DNA of 64,000 nt from Selaginella tamariscina. Lineage: Eukaryota > Streptophyta > Lycopodiopsida > Selaginellales > Selaginellaceae. Shown in pieces: positions 26,334 to 40,059 of this stretch. The stretch covers positions 1 through 64,000 of the forward strand of contig PUQB01000290.1 of assembly GCA_003024785.1 (NCBI GenBank). Reading direction: 5' to 3'. The first letter of the stretch is position 1, and each line of letters opens with the position of its first letter. The translations under genes and the position numbers were made by a program. The notes under the pieces are model-generated. The model saw only the letters and a list, made by a program, of their open reading frames with translations. It did no database searches and was not told the origin of the DNA.

Positions 26334-27107
26334 CTAAGCACTCAAGATCTGAAGCACAATAGTTGTGTTCAGGCCTTGCAATGCCCTACTCACATATGCA
26401 ATGGGATGTCGAACGGACTCATCACATACCTCAGTCTGCATTAGGACTCCACCAATACCTACGGAAAGCATCCGTTTAAATATAAAAGGACGAGAAAAAT
26501 CCGGATAATGAAGCACCGGAGGGGACGTCAAATACTTTCGTAGCTTACAAAAAGAATCTTCACAATCGTCAGTCCACACAAAAGGAACATCCTCATGCAA
26601 CAAAGCTCGCAAAGGAGCATTGACATCAGCCAAACGAGGTATAAAACGTCCTAAATATGTGACCTTACCAAGAAATCGTCGTAAAGACCGTACATCTGTT
26701 GGACGAGGAAATTTCGCCACAGCCTCCACCTTGGATGGATCCACACGTAACCCCTCACGAGAAACCATGTACCCCAAATACGTAGTTTCAACTGTGCCAA
26801 AAACACACTTGGGCTTCTTCAACTTGAGCCCATACTCCCGTAAACGATCAAACACACGAGCTACTTCCTTGAGATGATCTTCCCAAGATCCCTGAGTATG
26901 AACCAGAATGTCATCCAAGTACTTTGCAACTGTCTCCAGAAACTCATCATTAAAAACTTCATCCATCATGCGCTGAAATGTGGCAGGAGCAGATACTAAA
27001 CCAAAAGGCATAACAAGGAACTCATATAAACCAAAAGGAGTTCGGAATGCTGTTTTGGGAATTTTCGGGAGCCATAGGAATTTGCCAATAACCTGAAGCA
27101 AGATCAA
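26334..27107 (-). pseudogene. Gypsy 2 reverse transcriptase and start of RNase H
   Basis: 257 open codons. RT palm motifs AFRTPFGLYEFLVMPFGL, PATFQRMMDEVF and active site KYLDDILVH (YLDD). The connection is VFGTVETTYLGYMVSREGL and the RNase H start is HPIAYVSRAL. The RNase H Asp motif is altered (FKRMLSVGIGGVL in place of a VDAS-type start), so activity would be lost. Upstream fingers continue in other frames to about 27300. Confidence 0.9.
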
Positions 27108-27641
27108 ATTTAATAAATCAACGGCTTTTACCCAATTGATCTAATAAATCCTATGTGTTTGGCAAGGGATAACTATCTAGTTCTGTAACAGCATTTATGG
27201 GGCGGTAATCCACTGTGAATCACTTAGATCCATCAGTTTATCCACCAAATGGGGCTCCGATGCTCATGGACTTAAAGAATGGCGAGCCAACTTTTTCTCC
27301 AGCAACTCTAACACACATTTTCGTATAATGGCTAATTCTTTTGGAGATTGCCTTCGAACAATAGCTTTGTTTGAATGTGGTGTTGTGTTTGAACCTTAGC
27401 AGTAGGGGTGATATCTGTAGAGAAAAGATCTGAATATTTCTTTAATAATTATTGTACCTGAAACTCTCGCTGAAAAAGTTAGTTTGATTGCCACATGTAC
27501 ATCTCCTGAGTTCCTTGACACCGAGGACACTACTGCTGAAACATCTAGTCATGCATGATGGCATTTGACAAAAATTGCTCCACATTGCTTGAGAAGGGGT
27601 TTATCAAAAGGAAAAGGTGAATGACCTGGAAGTATTAACCG

Positions 27642-28625
27642 TCAAGGCCCAAATTGGCAACTTGCCTTACATACATTCAACCAAATACACCCAAGGATAA
27701 TGTCAAAAATTTGGTGTGAGAATACATGGAGTTGCAACTTGTTTGCATAAGTCCCAAACTGCAAAGGTACTTGAGCAAGTGTAGATGAAGCAGCTTGGGT
27801 ACATCCATCGCCATTCAACACATATAAAGCTTCCTTGCTTGGCACCGTTGTCAAAGCACAATGCGTAACCACATTAGTAGAAATCGAAGAAATACTAGAA
27901 CATGTATCAATAAGAATAGTTACAAGGGTATATGTATAAAACTTTGTAGTGTCAATGGAGATAATCATTTGTGAGGAGTTCCCGAAGCTTGAGGTGAAAA
28001 AGAAAGAAAAGATGAAGGACTAGGAGATGAAGGAAAGATGTTAGGTGCTTTATATCCAACACACCTACTCGTTTCCCGCCTCCATAGTCCACAACAACAA
28101 CCGGTTGATTCTGACCTAGACGTCAACCTGGATATGGTGGTCATATCGGGAAATCGCCAACAATGTTGATAAGTGTGACCAAGTACAACACAAGCCCAAC
28201 AAGACAATCGTTGTCATCCTTGTTCTTGACCATGACCAGCACCACGACCAACACCATTAATGCGAGTAGCTTCCACCTCCATAGGCACATAACCAACATG
28301 AGCATTGAAAGTTGGAGGAGTGATGGCATCTAGAATGGGTAATTTATTCTTAGAGCCACTTCAAACGTTGTGCACGAATGAAAGCCTCTTCCAAAGTGAT
28401 AGGACCCAGTGCCCGAACATAACCAACAAGATTCAGTCGAAGAGCAGGCCATAACATCCCTAATTTACTACGCTCAGACATGGTGAGATCAACCCGCATC
28501 AAAAGATCATGAAATTTAATAGTAAATTGCATGATAGATTCATTTGGTGCTTGCTTCAAACTGTGGAGTTGTTGAAACACATCATCAAAATCTTCTGCTT
28601 TCCCAAAAGCTAATTTAAACTCCAT
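27642..28625 (-). pseudogene. Gypsy 2 gag and protease
   Basis: Gag (28350-28625: DDVFQQLHSLKQAPNESIM, SERSKLGMLWPALRLNLVG) is closely related to Gypsy 3 gag. A zinc-knuckle remnant CWACVVLGHTYQHC lies at about 28150-28205. The protease-like stretch at about 27840-27925 reads ILIDTCSSISSIS, where the D-T/S-G catalytic triad has become DTC, so it is inactive. Frames are separate. Confidence 0.8.
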
Positions 28626-29175
28626 TTAAAAGGTGAATCAGGATTGCTCATTTATGAGTAAACATGTTAGTGGACTGTAGAGCAACATTTAAAAGACACG
28701 TTGGAAACTCGCAAAGGGAATGCGTAGTTATCCACCCATGATATGTGACAATATTGATTAAATGAGCCAACCAATGGTGAACATCTACACCCGGAACACC
28801 TCGAAAAGGTTGAAGTCGTACACGTGGGTTTGATTGAGGAGGAGGAGTTAGAACTGAACTTGAAAGTGTTAAAGGAGTTGTTTATGTTAATGTACGATGC
28901 AAATTAGTTGTTCCAAAAGTTATTGCTCCATAAGAATTGTATGAAAGAAAACAAATGAAAAAAAAAAAAGAAAGATTGAAAAGAAATAAAAAAAAAGAAG
29001 ATCAAAAGAAACTTCTTTCACAAATTGTCCGATTTCTCCACCAATGTGAGAACCTTAAAACAAAACACTAGAAAACTCAGATATCCTTTATATTTAAAGT
29101 CCAGGTTTATATATACAAAAGAAGAAGTATATTCTAACTATATTTGGACTATCCTATAAACATTTAGCCACATCA

Positions 29176-29370
29176 TAAATATCTTTAATAACTTTTAAAA
29201 TATACCATAGTTAACCTTCATAGTTACCTTACATTCAACATTAATTTTAATATATTTTAAGCATATCCTAATGTATACTAAAAATATAAGTATAATCCTC
29301 AAGTGTGTGAGTGAAAGAAAGAAAAGCTGGCTGTTACAGGAACAAACTACTGTACAATTACAATTTTAGA
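29176..29370. other. F-box 3' spacer, copy B
   Basis: AT-rich. Matches 12280-12640 and 51560-51630 in part. No gene seen. Confidence 0.6.
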
Positions 29371-30525
29371 CTAGTCTTGGCTAGGAGAACGCAGGGAGGG
29401 GCAGTAAACCAGACTCATAGGGTCAGCCCACCAACTAGAGCGCAGCTTGGAACTGTAACAACTCCAAGCACCAGCGCTCATGTCATACACAATAACCAAT
29501 AACTTATACATGGAAGCACACAAGGTTGTCCTGTGCACTCGACTCCAACCCTTAGAAACCTCATCCAAGGTCTGCTGACAAGTGTTGCATCCACAAGTAT
29601 CAGCTCTTTCTTGTCTCTGTCTACCCTCCACACTCCAAACCCATCGAACATGCCCCTCTGTTAACGTTTTGCGGTACCATGGGCTTGCAACGTACAGCTG
29701 ATGGTTATACCTCCAAAGACATGAGTCGTACCCAAACTTGGATACGGTATAACGTGCTCCTCTCCTTCAAGCTCCAATCCTGTGATGATGCGGATGTCTC
29801 TGATTATATCAGTCTCCCAGCAGTTGTTCACAAAGTTATAGAACATGTGCCTCACCAGGTGGGAAATGCAGCCTTGTCACACACCACCTGACAGTGACCG
29901 AGTCGTACACAAAATAAACATTATAAGCATAACCCGGTACAAAGGCGCCCACTCGGAATGCACCGCAATCTAGTACCTCCATTTTGTATGCTCCAAGGAT
30001 GTGTTTGCTGCAGAATAGAACAGGGAGGTCGACCCACTTGTTTGTGAGCGGATTCCCAACCACTAACTGATATGTGCGCCAGTCGCTGTCTGTTGATCGC
30101 ACGCATACCAGTCCTCGAGAAGCCGCAACCAGTCCGAAGTGCTTAAAACCAGAACTGGGTGAAAGTGTGAGCTTCAAACTGAGTCCCGTGGAAGGACTCC
30201 ACATGACAGTCTCAAGATCTGTGTGGGACAAAAGGCAGACCTCCGTGGAGATCGGCTTCCACTACTGGATGAACGAGTTCCATGCCTTACACACTGCAAG
30301 GGACTTGAATAGCGATCTCATGTCCAAGTGACTGATTATTTCTTGTACTGGGTCCTCGATATAGAATTTCATCCTCTTGTTACATTGCCTCGTCCTGTCT
30401 TCCTCCATAAAATATAAATCCAAATCGTCTGTATCTCCGCTTCCCACTGGGATGCTCTTCAAATGTTCAACTGTTACCTCTTTGTTTTCATTGCCTTTGT
30501 CAAGATACTGATGGTCCTGGTCCAT
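29371..30525 (-). pseudogene. F-box protein gene, copy B (frame disrupted)
   Basis: Starts at ATG 30525-30523 (MDQDHQYLDKGNENKEVTVE), and the F-box reads DPVQEIISHLDMRSLFKSLA then VCKAWNSFIQ. The frame is lost after FIQ, where about 15 codons present in A and C are missing, and resumes at about 30231 (ETVMWSPSTGLSLKL ...) as far as about 29836. Further shifts follow at about 29855 and 29631. The propeller-like repeats match copies A and C. Unlike copy A, codon 7 is TAT, so the authentic start is usable. Probably a pseudogene because of the internal deletion. Confidence 0.75.
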
Positions 30526-30539
30526 ATTTGAATCCTAGT

Positions 30540-32789
30540 ATAGAAATATTGTTTAAGAACTTTCAAACCCTGTATACAAGTTTGATTTAGTTGTGAAATG
30601 CGAATGAGTAATCAATCTGATTGGCATATTTGTTCGGTAAACAATTAATAAATACTCCCCATCGGATTAAAACTGGACCAATAATAATTTAATCATGGAC
30701 TCACATTTATATAGATACCATAGGAACAAAATTAAGGTTAAGGGCGTGCAGTTGATGTTTGTGTGGTCTTCCGATTTCTCTGTTCTTACATTTTTCAAGT
30801 TTTGTCTTCTAAGATTTGTGTTATTTTTGAGAAATGTAAAGATTCTTTATTGATAATTTTAAAGACTTTTCAAAATAAGCAACTAAGTCATCAATCTTCG
30901 GTCATTATCATAAGTGATAACTATGCAATTAAGTATCCCTTATTCTAATACTTTTGAAGGGGATTTAAGATGTATACATATTATGACACATAAAAAAAAT
31001 GTAATGAGACAAAAATTAAAAAAAAGTCAATCCGTTACATTGTCTTATTTTTTAAACAAAGTAGATTTATCTCTTTTATGTAATACCTTGATATAAGTCA
31101 AAACAAATAAAAAAAACCTGAATCTTCTTTATTAACACATTCTTAATTAAGGGTGTACATATTATATTTAAGTGGTGCATTTTTTATTACACCTCACATA
31201 GGTTTCATTTCATTGTTTGTGTATTATTTCTTTCTTTTATGAATTTTTTTTTTCATTATTATTATTATTTTATAATGTCTAATTTTTACTTTTTTGCTTT
31301 TTTGTAAATTGTTTTCTTCAAGATATAAACATATGTGAATTACATTAAAAAAAAACTAATTCACCATTAAAAGCAATTAATTTTTTGTTAAAATCAATTT
31401 ACTTTTAAATGATCATATTTGTGAAAAATACGAAAGTTTAATGAAAGTGAATAAAGACAACAACAAAAAAGATGAAATAAAATAAAAATGTAAAGGTTTT
31501 AAAATTGGTGCTTGGTTTGTTTATAATAATTTAAAATGAAAGCAAATGATCAATATTATATATTATTAGCTAATTAAAATGTAACAACAAATTATTATGG
31601 TAAAATGTTAAGTTTCTTTATATACTATTGCTGATTAGTATAATTTTCTTACAAATATTTACTATATTAGTTTATAAAATAGTAATACTAAGATTGGAGA
31701 ACTAAGAAAAATAGTAAAAATAAATAAAAATAAGTTTAATAAATGTAAATAAAACAAAGATAAAAAATAAAGGGTTAATGAGTGTTTAGTGATATAAAAA
31801 GGAATTCAAATAATATGTTTATGATACCAGTACTTAATAGAATTAATAAGATAATTACAAATCTCATTTATTAATATATAAAACTTGAGAGTGTAATTTT
31901 AAGTGATTGTTGGAAATTATTATTCAGAATGATTAAATCAATTCAATTTTGAGTATTTAATAAATCATTTTAAAAACTTTGTTAATCCTATTGATGCAAG
32001 GTGAGAATATTCTTTTTACCGAATAGATTCGGCAAATGTCGGAACTGAAGCAGTAATTCGCAGAGGTATAAAACTACAAAATGTATGTATAATAGTTATT
32101 TTCAAGAATATATGTAGCATAAAAAACTTACAAATAATAAAAATGCATTTGAGAGTTTTATGGATGTATTAATTTGTATGTTCACAATATAAAGTTTAAA
32201 AAAACCCTAATAAGTATATTTAAGAAATTCTTGAAAATTAAGGTAAATATTAATTTACTTTTAATTTCTTATACATATCCTAATTAAGGAGTCCCATTGT
32301 GCAAATCTCTTATAAAATCATTAAAATAAATTCTTTAATTTGATTTTGTAATGGAATTTGGAATTTTAGTTCTTAACTTATGGATTTCTTATTGTATTTG
32401 TGTTGTTTTTTAAAAATATGACGATTTTTTATTGATAATCTTAAGGATTTTAAAATAATTAAGTTTCCATTTTATTACAAAAGTTGAATTTTTTACTTTC
32501 ATCATGAGTAACAATTGTATAATAAGGTATTAGTCTTCATATTTTGTTATAATTTCTTTTATTTTGCATTAATAAAATGTAAAATCAAAGTAAACTTTTT
32601 TAGTCAAAAAGAAGCAATTTATAGTGAGGGTTTAAAATTTTTAGTTCACAACTTATGCTTTTCTTATTAGATTTATGCCTTAATCTCAATTTATTTGTTG
32701 TAAATATGCATGTGCATATAACATATATGAAATATATAAAATTTTATACATACAATTGTTTATGTGTGTGTGTGTGTGTCTATATATAC

Positions 32790-32842
<53 letters not shown>

Positions 32843-34393
32843 ATATAAAAGGATTTACAATTGGTTTTCATGTAAATAATAAAGTATTTAACAAACACTA
32901 AGGAGCTGTGTTAGGTGATAAGACACAATCATGAATTTTCTTACATTTTTAACAACATATAAAAAATATAATGTTTATGTTTAATGAGTTCAAAAGTAAT
33001 ATTGTTCAAATGTTTATATGTTTGAGATTAGTGAACATATCCATAAGGTATATAACTTTATTTACAACTTGATAAACTAAATGGAGTATGAAGCCAATAC
33101 CGTAAAGAGTGGTATCAATATAATTGTATTTCACATTGTAGATGGTGTATATGCTTTTTCACTTTGCCTTCATGTATTATTTAGTTTATCAATTTATAAT
33201 TAAGATTATATACTTTATACATAAGTTTGTTAAATATAGTAATACTCTTGAACTTGTTAAACATAAATATTCTATTATTTTGTAAGTTATAAAAATTGTG
33301 AAGAAATTTATAATTGTGCCTTATCAACCAATTAAACACTTCATTGTCTACATAAAAATTACTATTTTTCATATATATACACAACAAACAATGGATGTAT
33401 AAATTTTAGTGTATGTAAAAACTCATATATGTTTTACACATATACGTACATGTGATAAATGAACTAATACAAAACCTTGAATAAATCTAACTAGCTATGA
33501 ATTGAGAATTCTAAACCCCTATTGCAAAAATGCATCTTTTCAACTAAAATAGTATACGTTAGTGATTTTACATTTTATAATAAAATGAATGCCAATAAAT
33601 GTTGGTTTGTTAATTTTCTTAGTACTTAATTCGATCATGAATGCATTCACTTTAAAGGTTTACGGCACCAACAAGATTAATTAATGATTAATAATTTATA
33701 TTGGAGGACTTTGTTTTGTTTTTTTTTATTATAACAAACATATGACAAGTGCATAGACTTATTCACATTATAAATATGCCACATGAAAAAAGACACACAT
33801 GTTTATGTGTTTATACGGATATACACATTTATTATGTATTTTGATGTTAGTATGCTTCTTCTATTTAGTTGTATTGTGCTTATAAATATACATGTATGTG
33901 TGATGCACGATGAAGAATTGAATTATATCATTTTAATGATGATAATTATTGAATAAACATTAAAATATATACATTAGGTGATGGTTATTAAGAAAGATCA
34001 ATATTAAGTATTTCTCTTATTCTATAATATAACAATCATGTGTTTTATATGTATGCTATAAAATAATATACATAACTAGTGCGTGGGCGTGTGCATAGAG
34101 GGAGTGGGATTAATGAAGTCTTTGTTAATTTTTATATGATAAATATTAATTGATTTTGATGTTGATACGAGCAATATATTAATGGTTTTGTATAAAACAA
34201 GAGAGGATGAGTAGAAGCTTTAGCTCTTTTCCATATTATCATCTATAGATAAATATTATACAATATAATAGAGTACTCCTATATATAGATTGTCCTACAA
34301 TTTTAAATATAATGATATGCATAATAGGCACATGTAGAGGTAATATATAGGTATGTTATATTGTGCTTACAATCTATGTGAATATATATATAT

Positions 34394-34429
<36 letters not shown>

Positions 34430-35460
34430 AGAGCACAAGTTTGTTTTCACATGTGTTTTTGTTTGCACATATGCATGTCTTCATAACTTGGCCTTTTCTT
34501 TTGTGATCGGAATTATAAAAGTGATTATCAACCTTGAGCTTGGGTTTCTTAGCAAGGTAAATTTCAAGTGTGTAAATTATAAACACACACATGCATGTAT
34601 GCATATAATCTATGTATAGACATATACATGAAGGCTACATATATAGCTCTTGTTTCTTATGCATGACTTATCTATAAACAAAGCATTCATCTTGGGTTTT
34701 CTTTTGTGTCATCACAAGCAAATATTCATCCCAGGTAAAGACATACATATATGTGCATATAAAACTTATATAATTTTAATGTACCTATTTATTTGTTAAG
34801 CAATGATAATTTTATGATTGATATTGCAACCTATTTCGAAAGTTTCAAATGTCATTAGGATTCATATATCTTGGTATTCAAGTGCTCTTTTTCTTAATGA
34901 TATATATTTGATATTTTATTTTGTTTAAAATAATTATGAAAACTTGAAAAGAACTTATAAACAAGTAAATTATATATACATTTGCTTAATCAAATTTAAA
35001 TTTTGAGATAAAACTATAAAGTTATCAATATTCCGAACAATTGTTTAAAAATTAAGAAGCATGCATTAATTAATCACATGTAGTAGATTTTATGGTTGCC
35101 CTCAAGGATTTATAAATATTATTAATATACACATATAGTGACACATACACAACATTTTTAATGTGTTTTATAGTTTGAAAAAATATAGGTGTTGTTGGGA
35201 GAAGCACCTATAGCAATGGATTTCCACTTTTTAAAATATGGTGCTAATAATGACGGTTCATTTCCTACTCTGTACAATGACTATCTCTAGCAAAGAGATA
35301 GCTAACTTAATTATAAATAACGTTTTTCAGTTATACAAACTCCTCGCCAAAAACATGCAACAAGATAGGTAAATAAGGGGTTGTAAACTAAATTGAGATT
35401 TTTCATTTTAATTCGAGTTTCAATACAATACAACTAAATATTGTATACATGCACACATGT
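30540..35460. repeat. AT-rich noncoding block, copy B
   Basis: About 4.9 kb without coding signal. Parts match 14500-15750 (copy A) and 58700-61130 (copy C). Microsatellites: (GT)n at about 32763-32779, long (TA)n at about 32795-32840, (GT)n at about 34401-34429. The tail at 34480-34830 matches 23239-23530. Confidence 0.75.
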
Positions 35461-35472
35461 GTGTGTCATCCT

Positions 35473-35517
35473 AAAGGCATTTGCAAAACTCAAGGTGAAG
35501 GAGATTAAGAATGGATG
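35473..35517 (+). pseudogene. Lhcb fragment, first half of the copy C remnant
   Basis: Encodes [13 protein letters not shown], equal to the [13 protein letters not shown] of Lhcb helix A at about 10215-10256. The match stops at AATGGA, at the left edge of the 14.4-kb insertion. The next Lhcb residues continue at 49951. Confidence 0.8.
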
Positions 35518-36022
35518 CAAGTTGTAACTAAAATGGCATGACTATAGTCCCATTTCCTAATAATTAGCAATTTTAGCTATTTAATTAGCATTTTCTAATA
35601 TTAAAGGAATATTCTTTAGAATATATGTTTGAAAAGAGAATATTCTTTAGAATATTCTATTTTGTATTCTACCCTTTAATAAATTATAGCATTCATTGAA
35701 CAAAAATTAATAACATTATAAAAGTAGAAGGTATTAAATTATATAATATATATGCCTAATATAACAATTAAGGAAGAGCATAAGAGGTACATTATATAAA
35801 TATTGATGTTGTTATTAAAATATTAATATTTAAATATAACATTATTAATTAAAAATTTGTAGTAGTAATAATATATATATAATATCCCTATAATAATATA
35901 GTCAATCTTCCATATCATTTTTTAAATTTATATAGTTAAGTATACAATTTGGTACTATTATTAAAGAGTTTATAATAATTATGAATATTAAATATATGAT
36001 ATTTTATAATTTTGTAATTGCT

Positions 36023-39000
36023 TTAAGCTTCAGAAAACATACATTCCCTTGCAGTTTTGTTAATCGTGACTTTATCAACGCTTCTTGACATCCACCCATA
36101 TCGAATGGATTTAACATTTATAAAACATGCTGGGTCTTTTTGATTGGGAGACCATGTTTTCTCTAGGCATCCATTATATCTTTCGCTCTCCTTCTCGTGT
36201 CGCCTTTTTTGTGGTTTGAACCATGCAACCTTAACAATACTATTTTTTGTGATTACTTCAGGTGTGTCGATAATTTGACCCATCCAAATAGGCTGATTAT
36301 ATGACGCATCTGGAGTAATGAGAACCATCATTAGTTTTTGAAGATCCTTGCAGCAATCAAAGTATGCTTTAGGTTTTTGGTTCCTTTGTCCAACAAAGTG
36401 TGGGGTTTGCACTTCCACATCACTACTGGCTTCTATGTCGTCTGTGCTCAGTGATGTCATTTCAATCTCCTCTCGCCACCTTGTTTTAGGCCAAAAGGGT
36501 GTTGCAATTCTGTACTTGTGACAGTAGGCCCTTCCAACTCTCGAACAACAGTCTCCCAATAGTTGACCACATGCTTATATAGTTCTGAGTAACCAGTTGC
36601 CTTATCAGAATTCTTTGGCATCGATTTTTGAACCCATGCCACATATTTTTTGAATCAATAACCTCTTGTTCCTTGAGCTGGGCACTCAATGGAATAGGGT
36701 CTGGTTGTCCTTCTGGGAGAAGTGGCTTTCCATCCTCTCCACTTTTGAAGAGCATTAAGCCCTCTTTCGGTAACCACTCCTGCTCTGATGGCCGTAACTT
36801 GTACTGCATAATAGGTATACCATCTCGTATGGAGAAAAAGAATTGTAGCGGCACAAGGTGACCAACTAAAGAATCACTCCCTTCTTTTATATACTCCTTG
36901 AGAAATTTTTTGAAGTCTGGCACCTCAGTCACAAGCAAAGCACAACTTTTTTTGGAGATGCAATTTTCAAAAAGATTCATCATATGCGGTAAGGTAAGTG
37001 CACTTGTCCTTTTTGTAGAGTTGGAGACCTTGCTGAAGAACGCATCAATATCTTCATGAGTGTGACCAACCATAAGGAAACTGAGCGTGATTGTTTCAAA
37101 CACACCTTTGGCAACAAGCATTGACAAGTATGCTAGCACATATCTAGAAAATAAAAGTAAGTATGAGCTTGAGAAACCCTTAAGTAAAATGATTTACCTA
37201 TTTTTGTTCTCGCCTGCACAATTATCCATCTGTAAAAGCAAATGACGAGGAAGCTTATTTGATGTTGAGGACACATGTACACTATTTGAGCTAGATCCCT
37301 CCACTGAACCTGAACTCTCAACAGGGCCATCTGTTTTTGTGCAGGTGTTGACAATGCCTCTCATATTCCCAAGTAGCCTCAAGTGCAGACGTGTTCATGA
37401 GAGCATTATGTAAAGGTTGAAGGTGTTGTTTCTTCACTTTGAGATCACTGATAGGACTTGTCTGTGAGTGGGCTTCAAGGTTTCTGAAACACATGGCTAA
37501 CGATAGTGAAATTGGAGTCGCTAGACCAATGTGGAAGTGAAAAGTGTCCATATGACTCACAACCGTGTCCATGTGTTAGCACACCTGTCAATGAAATCGG
37601 AAGTTTCATGACATTTCCAAGGCACTTTGGTGTTGCAAAGAGCTTTGGAATGCTGGTCTTTGAATGATCCATCTTGTCATGGATCAAGCACAGGTACTCT
37701 GATGGGCGTGACACAGAAAGCATGCGGTGTGCATAGTACTGAGACCGGCAAGTTTGTTGTGCAATCATGTGGGCCTCCATCTTCTTTGAATGGTAGTGAT
37801 CTCCACCAAGGTTTTTGCACAAGCCTCTGCAGCCTTCAATGATGTACAAGTGTCACACTTGAAAAGCTAGAGTGTTTTGCAATCTCCACATCCTTAAAAT
37901 GAGTATTCCATATGTTGTTGAAGGTACCAGTGCAGATTGCTTGGAGCCCCATCAAACTGAGGCACTTGTTCACATGTTCACACAGTTTCAATTGAGTGTA
38001 GATTGAAGGCAAAACCTTGAGATTTTCCCTGACCCCTGCATTTGTGGTTCGGCATTTGTGAGGCATCCTGTCTGCATTTGCTTCCACAAAAGCCTTGAGT
38101 ATCTCTATGGCTGCCATGATGTGAGAGCGGGTTTTGACCAAGCGAGTGTTCCCATGAACTGAGGTTCGCGCTCCATCTAGCCACTCATCCCTCCGACGGT
38201 AGAACGTGGTCTTTGGGATCCCGTATATACTGTACCAAGCTTTGAAGCAGATGGCCACCTTATTAAATACCATGGATGTACTCTGATAACCTGTGTCCGA
38301 GGCCATTCCATCAATACACCCAGTTAGTGCAGCATATACAAACTCATGCCTTTGCTTTTGGGTGAGCATACGAAAGACATGTCTACATTGGGTAATTTCA
38401 TTCCGGTCTGCCATCTGACAACACTTCTTCTTGCAACAGTCAATCGTGGAAATGCTCGTAACACTTTCGGAAGATGTAGGATCCATCTTTACCCTCTTGC
38501 TGAAACTTGCAGGGGAAGATCTACAACCCATGAATCGCCTTTTTCTTACAATAGGACCAATGCAAGGAACCTCTTCAAATATGAGTTGTTCTTCCGGGTT
38601 GTTATTATTGAAATCCAACCCAGAATATGTTGAACCATCTTGCCGTCTTAATTCAGATGTTCGCCACCTCACGAGGGATCCAGGATACAATGTGCCATTA
38701 GGTGAAACCTCTGTCACAACTACACCCACGAAGTCGGACCCTAGTTTCTCTTCTGACACTGCTTCCATTGGATTTATAGCTGTGATGATGCCTCTTCCGA
38801 CTTCAATCTCACGAAGAAAGAGAATCACCTCATCCATCACAGCAGGCAAGCCATCATCTGGTAAACTCGTGCTACTATTTGTTTGTGACTCTGCATATTC
38901 TGTGTCAGCCTTGACTTCATCCAAATTCCACAATACAGGAGAACCCTCCTCAAATTCCATTCCCAGAACCTCAACATGCTTGTAAATGGTGTTCACCCAT

Positions 39001-40059
39001 ACGTACACACAAGATCCTTGGGCAATATTGTGACATGATGCATTATTATCTCGAACTTCCACAGTTCCAGTGCCAACTATCTCGTTGTTCCGAAGAAGAC
39101 ATACTTTATCTCCAGTATTAAACATATTGTCCTGCACATAAATAATTGTATTATTTATGATATCTGTTTATGCAATATTTTAAGAAATCTGAATTACGGT
39201 TACTTAATAATATGCATATGCAATAATACATAATTATGTTTAGAGATAATATCTCATGTTTGATTAATACAACTGATGGGCGGGATTAATCCCGCCCACG
39301 AATCCCTCCGACGAGGAACGGTCGGCGGGATTAATCCCGCCGCCGACTCAACCCCTTCGGAGAGAGTCGGCGGGATTAATCCCGCCGGCTCTTCCTTGTC
39401 GGAGGGAGTCCAAGGCGGGATTAATCCCGCCACAATTCTTACGACGGGAATGGGTGGCGGATTAAACCCGCACATAACTCTCTCCAAAACTATGATTTCA
39501 AAGAGATCTCGGGATAAATCCTGTCCCCAAATCTTAAAACAGGGAAGTGGTGGCGAGATTAATCCCGCCACCCCTTCCCTGCCTCCTAAAATGGTTGGCG
39601 GGATTAATCCCGCCGACAACTCTTTCTAATAAATTCTGGTAACTCTTCATCAGTTGAGAAGGTTATCGGCGGGATTAATCCCGCCACTCTTTTTCAGTGG
39701 CGGAGAAGCATTGCCCGGGCTAATTCTGCCATTGCTATTAAAGAGATGGTGGCGGGATTAATCCCGCCACCTCTTCGAAGAGGCGAAAAAGAAATGGCCG
39801 GATTAATCCCGCCGCCCCGGTTAACCTAGAATATTAAGTTAAAAGGATATTTAAACGGGATAAATCCCTAACGGAATATATTATAATCCTAATGCATTCC
39901 TAAACCCCTAAATTGTAATTTTAAGAGAGAATGTAAGAGAGTGAATCTTTATAAGTATTTTTAAATTTGTTTATAATACTTACTTGTAAACAGCACTGAA
40001 GGCGCCGTGCTTTCTTATAAAGAATAGCACCCAATTTAATCTCGCTCCTGAGATGATCA
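36023..40059 (-). CDS. DUF7869-type RNase H-fold transposase-like protein
   Basis: Multi-exon gene. Proposed exons: 40059-39984 (YKKARRLQCCLQ), then after an intron holding palindrome array 1, 39127-37840 or so, then exons to 37198, 37142-36486 and the C-terminus to TAA at 36023. The N-terminus has a VCLLRNNEIVGTGTV module, then a Cys cluster (CCKKKCCQ) and a helix-turn-helix-like part (GIPKTTFYRRRDEWL). The core has LIHDKMDHSKTSIP (Asp at 37676-37678), LLLQMDNCAGENKNR (about 37200-37240) and SFLMVGHTHEDIDAFFS (about 37035-37080). These are the three signature blocks of DUF7869 proteins, which resemble DDE/RNase H nucleases. The C-terminus (GQIIDTPEV...KVAWFKP) looks like a chromo/BAH-like reader. 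Single-base homopolymer losses break the frame at about 36655 (A6) and 36495 (T4). Likely the element's transposase; that role is inferred. Confidence 0.7.
39277..39868. repeat. Palindrome array 1 (about 13 copies of GGCGGGATTAATCCCGCC)
   Basis: Palindrome centres lie at about 39287, 39332, 39377, 39422, 39463, 39516, 39560, 39605, 39676, 39721, 39759, 39804 and 39862, so the spacing is mostly 44-45 bp. The perfect arms reach 22-24 bp at 39277-39298 and 39748-39771. Spacers are also related, some in inverted orientation (TCCCTCCGACGAGGA near 39303 and TCCTTGTCGGAGGGA near 39392). The array lies in the proposed first intron of the transposase-like gene. Confidence 0.95.

Larger units (their letters stand above)
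24959..29175 (-). mobile_element. Ty3/Gypsy element, minus strand, degraded (Gypsy 2)
   Basis: Short LTR-like direct repeats at about 24959-25105 and 29045-29175 share GAAGTATATTCTAACTATATTTGGACTATCC-type words. On the minus strand the 5' LTR ends ...GGTTCTCACA and is followed by TTGGTGGAGA, the same LTR end and primer region as Gypsy 3 (TCTCACA, TTGGTGGAGG). The order on the minus strand is gag, protease, RT/RNase H, integrase. It lies between the cyclophilin H and F-box copies of segment B, a position that is a plain spacer in copy A. Confidence 0.8.

Noticed and set aside
39254..39629. Open frames on both strands coding for repeated GGINPA and AGLIPP peptides (also at 43891-44742)
   Set aside because: They are translations of the GGCGGGATTAATCCCGCC palindrome, open on both strands by symmetry. 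No start context, no constant frame across the array.
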